Assembly: GCA_945870025.1 (NCBI GenBank)
Contig: CAMBQN010000004.1
Span: forward strand, 1-64,000
Length of the DNA stretch: 64,000 nt
Direction: 5' to 3'
Source: Akkermansia muciniphila
Lineage (GTDB): Bacteria; Verrucomicrobiota; Kiritimatiellia; RFP12; JAAYNR01
The translations under genes were made by a program, and so were the position numbers. The notes beneath the pieces are model-generated. The model saw only the letters and a program-made list of their open reading frames with translations. It made no database searches and was not told the DNA's origin. The number at the start of each line of letters is the position of its first letter. The stretch's first letter is position 1. Positions 62,006-64,000 of this stretch are shown here, piece by piece.

Positions 62006-62182
62006 TCAGGATGCCGGGCCGGACTTGTCGTTAGGCTTCTCGGCTTGGGCTTCCTTCCTGGCCTTCTTGAACTCGGCGATGCTGGATCCCAGTGCCCGGG
62101 CCAACTCAGGCAATCGTCTGGCGCCGAACAAGACGACCACGGCAAGCACTATGATCACCACTTCCCATATTCCTGGTCTCAT
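62006..62182 (-). CDS. tatA: TatA-type translocase subunit, 58 residues
   Basis: A short gene: ATG 62182 with GGAG nine bases upstream, stop 62006-62008. The helix GIWEVVIIVLAVVVLF is followed by FGARRLPELARALGSSIAEFKKARKE, the TatA hinge and amphipathic helix (FG-x-x-x-LPELAR-x-LG). It is the probable pore-forming TatA and lies 57 bp before the tatA/B gene in a tatA-tatA/B-tatC run. Confidence 0.9.
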   Translation of the reverse strand: MRPGIWEVVIIVLAVVVLFGARRLPELARALGSSIAEFKKARKEAQAEKPNDKSGPAS

Positions 62183-62242
62183 GGCTACCTTCTCCTTTCC
62201 GCCTGCACATGCAGACGTGTGCTGGCCGCCGTTAACGGGAGA

Positions 62243-62276
62243 GGCGCTTGCAAAAACCTGGGTTTGTGCAAGCGCC
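62243..62276 (-). terminator. Intercistronic hairpin between the porin gene and tatA
   Basis: GGCGCTTGCA (62243-62252) pairs with TGCAAGCGCC (62267-62276), with AAACC/GGTTT pairing inside. It lies 8 bp past the porin stop in the direction of transcription. There is no T-run; it may reduce read-through or protect the porin transcript. Confidence 0.55.
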
Positions 62277-62283
62277 CCGGCAG

Positions 62284-63597
62284 TTAGTATGCGGCATTCA
62301 ATTCAAAGCGGAAACAATAGGCGGTCTTATCGTTCTTGGTGTAAAGATCACCCGGAATGAGCGCCTCGCCCAGCACGGATCCCTTAAGATCGCCGCGCTT
62401 GCCAAACAAATTCTTGACCAGCGGGAAATCGTAGCGCAACGAAGTGAAAAACCCCTGCTCGCGAGATGCCGCGCCCACGGGCTTCTCTGCGTAGTATAGG
62501 AGGCCTGAAAGCAGGCGCGCCTTGTGATCCTTGGACATCGCGATGCCCAACTCGACATGAGGGAAGATCATGTTGGACCACTGCTCGGTGCGACTCTTGT
62601 AAATCAGCTCGCTCATCTGCGTGTCGCCGCGAGCCAGCGCCGGCTTCCACGCTGAGTCGTCGCCCTTCCCATCATCGCCCGACAGCAGATAGACGGCGGC
62701 GCCAGCATAGGGTTTGCAGGGGTGCTTCGAGGCCAGATCACCCTTGACTCCGCCATAGACCATGTAGGCCGAGACATCCTGTCCCGTTTGCCACTCACCC
62801 AACTGATAGGCGGCTTCCAGTTCGCCTTTCACATGATCGGTGATGGGCGGCAGCAAACGCACGCCAAAGGTGTTCAACGATTCCATCTTCGTCTCGCCAA
62901 ACACGCCAACATAATACGCCTCAAACGGTAATTGCTTGTTTTCCCCGTTGACATAATAGGCGCCCACGGCCTGTTCAACGCCCCATTGCGTCAAGATCTT
63001 GTCCTGATCGCCGAGGGTGAGTTCGCTCTCCGTGTGCATATAGGCATAGAACAGATCGAGCGTTGATTTCTCGGAGGTCTTGACCGTTGCACGGATGGCG
63101 TCCGCAAAAATCGAACGTGATCCGTCACCCGGTGTGGCATCCGCAAACACGCGTCCAGAACCGAACTTCAGATCCTGCCGTCCTAGGCGAAGCTGGGTAT
63201 CATGGCCCATCAGATTCAGACCTTTAAGGTTCAGATACAGATTATCCACATACACTTCATCGGCCCAGTGATAGGCGTTGGGATCCTTCGTGCTGTCGCT
63301 GACAAAATAATGACGCCACTCGTTTGCCGCGCGGAAGTACAGGGAGCAATCGCCGTAGGCCGCTTCCATCCATCCCCGTGTCCGCGTGCGCGTGGACGCC
63401 ATGTCCTTGACCGACACTTTATCCCATTTTCCGGGCACTTGCACAAAATCGTCGAATCGGAACCGCACGTCAGCCCCATAAGTAATCGCCCATGCCGGTT
63501 CCTTGATTCCCACAGCCTTCTCGGGAACGGACTGTGAGACGGCCGTGACCGCCACAAACCCTGCAGCTAACGTCGATGCCAGTAACCCTTTTCTCAT
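62284..63597 (-). CDS. Outer-membrane beta-barrel porin, alginate-export (AlgE-like) family
   Basis: 437 residues, start eight bases after AGGAGG. A signal peptide (LLASTLAAGFVAVTAVSQS) precedes alternating beta-strand sequence with aromatic girdles (ITYGADVRFRFDDF, RTRTRGWMEAAYGDCSLYFRA, LYLNLKGLNLMGHDTQLRLGRQDLKFGSGRVF) and ends with an aromatic C-terminus (YCFRFELNAAY) suited to BAM insertion. The RQDL..G.GR motif is typical of alginate-export-type barrels. Substrate unknown; Tat and exopolysaccharide-type neighbours do not settle it. It is probably the first gene of the minus-strand tat-heme run, though the hairpin after it may separate expression. Confidence 0.7.
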   Translation of the reverse strand: MRKGLLASTLAAGFVAVTAVSQSVPEKAVGIKEPAWAITYGADVRFRFDDFVQVPGKWDKVSVKDMASTRTRTRGWMEAAYGDCSLYFRAANEWRHYFVSDSTKDPNAYHWADEVYVDNLYLNLKGLNLMGHDTQLRLGRQDLKFGSGRVFADATPGDGSRSIFADAIRATVKTSEKSTLDLFYAYMHTESELTLGDQDKILTQWGVEQAVGAYYVNGENKQLPFEAYYVGVFGETKMESLNTFGVRLLPPITDHVKGELEAAYQLGEWQTGQDVSAYMVYGGVKGDLASKHPCKPYAGAAVYLLSGDDGKGDDSAWKPALARGDTQMSELIYKSRTEQWSNMIFPHVELGIAMSKDHKARLLSGLLYYAEKPVGAASREQGFFTSLRYDFPLVKNLFGKRGDLKGSVLGEALIPGDLYTKNDKTAYCFRFELNAAY

Positions 63598-63825
63598 GAA
63601 GCAAGCCTCCTGTTTGTTTCCGAAGGCAATCTACCTCCGGTTGGTCGTGATTAGAACATCCGCGTGTTAAGATCAAATGCGGTGTGCGTTAGAATTGTGT
63701 GAGTATGCTGAGGACGCGGATTCGAGTAGTGTTCATCGGATTGATGCGCGCTGATAATATCACCATTGACACGACATCATCAATCGAAATTGTGCGCCCG
63801 CAGACCTTCGGCGATTAGGGGTCGA

Positions 63826-64000
63826 TTAGGCCAGGGCGAGGAGACGTCGCACGGCCTCCAGAATGGCCGCCACTCCGCCGACCATCAGCAGAGTGAAATA
63901 GAGGATGGTGAGTAGGTTAGCGCAATGGCCCAGCAGAATGCAAAGTCCGTCGTTTTGCATGAGACCGACGGCGAGGAACAGAATGGCTAGGGCCGGGAAA
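63826..64000 (-). CDS. ExoD-like membrane protein, C-terminal fragment at right edge
   Basis: The stop TAA is at 63826-63828 and the frame is open to the window edge (57 codons seen). The sequence FPALAILFLAVGLMQNDG, a second helix LLTILYFTLLMVGGVAAILEA and a basic end (RRLLALA) match the end of the exopolysaccharide-synthesis ExoD family, where FPALAILxxALGLxxxDG is a hallmark. Only the C-terminus is visible, so the call rests on this short stretch. The 228-bp gap to the porin gene shows nothing definite. Confidence 0.55.
   Translation of the reverse strand, partial: FPALAILFLAVGLMQNDGLCILLGHCANLLTILYFTLLMVGGVAAILEAVRRLLALA

Noticed and set aside
63598-63825. Possible small RNA or gene between the porin and ExoD-like genes
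   Set aside because: No stable hairpin, start site or conserved motif was seen; it is more likely promoter and leader sequence.

Overview
The window is high-GC, almost fully coding bacterial DNA from a Gram-negative (diderm) cell. It encodes an outer-membrane barrel porin, a tripartite RND efflux pump, ExbB/ExbD, Tat translocase and cyclic-glucan synthase. No rRNA, tRNA, CRISPR, prophage, transposase or plasmid gene was seen. The style of the secreted proteins (fibronectin-like domain plus InlB-like repeats, a toroid/propeller giant beside ExbB/ExbD, PQQ-type propeller) and the GATTAA repeat element suggest the PVC group, perhaps Kiritimatiellota, Lentisphaerota or Verrucomicrobiota. That placement is inference from gene content, not a phylogenetic result.

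Layout. (1) 1-3268, minus: a secreted DUF3494 (ice-binding-like) repeat protein cut by the left edge. (2) 3.6-8.8 kb, plus: a triple-BON periplasmic protein, a Sel1-repeat/trypsin-like protease fusion, a GH1 glycosidase and an MGDG-synthase-like glycosyltransferase, ended by a clear terminator. (3) 8.8-9.6 kb: a hairpin-forming repeat element with GATTAA hexamers and an orphan OadG-like peptide. (4) 9.8-15.4 kb, plus: a tight cluster of a small membrane protein, an opine-dehydrogenase-family enzyme, a conserved-TM-helix protein, a cobalamin-dependent mutase-like protein, a 54-residue membrane peptide and an asparagine-synthetase-like enzyme whose glutaminase Cys is Ala. It is followed by a scar of broken coding fragments. 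I regard this as the best candidate for an undescribed pathway. (5) 31.1-16.0 kb, minus: transaldolase, a 2817-residue cyclic beta-1,2-glucan synthase, an lmo0937-type peptide, a PRC-barrel protein, phosphoketolase and a PtsI-like enzyme, which look like a carbon-shunt and envelope-stress group. (6) 31.4-41.3 kb, plus: a TPR protein, a 1879-residue protein with two alpha/alpha-toroid and two PD40 regions, ExbB and ExbD, which look like one energised envelope machine. (7) 41.3-42.7 kb, minus: a PQQ-type propeller. (8) 49.1-43.0 kb, minus: a small Cys-rich secreted protein and a CusCBA-type metal efflux system. (9) 49.3-55.0 kb, plus: assimilatory sulfate reduction (cysH, cysD, cysN with a degenerate kinase tail, DUF2061, sulfite reductase). 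(10) 63.6-55.0 kb, minus: an alginate-export-type porin, tatA, tatA/B, tatC and a heme/siroheme operon built of fused genes (cysG-type dehydrogenase + hemA; hemC + cobA + hemD; hemB; hemL). An ExoD-like gene is cut by the right edge.

Regions 9 and 10 converge with about 15 bp between stop codons and fit functionally: sulfite reductase needs siroheme, which the SUMT and precorrin-2 dehydrogenase domains would supply. Two sequence oddities stand out there: the HemC part lacks its third (cofactor-cysteine) domain, and the CysC-like tail of CysN has lost its P-loop, consistent with the [4Fe-4S] APS-type reductase encoded by cysH.
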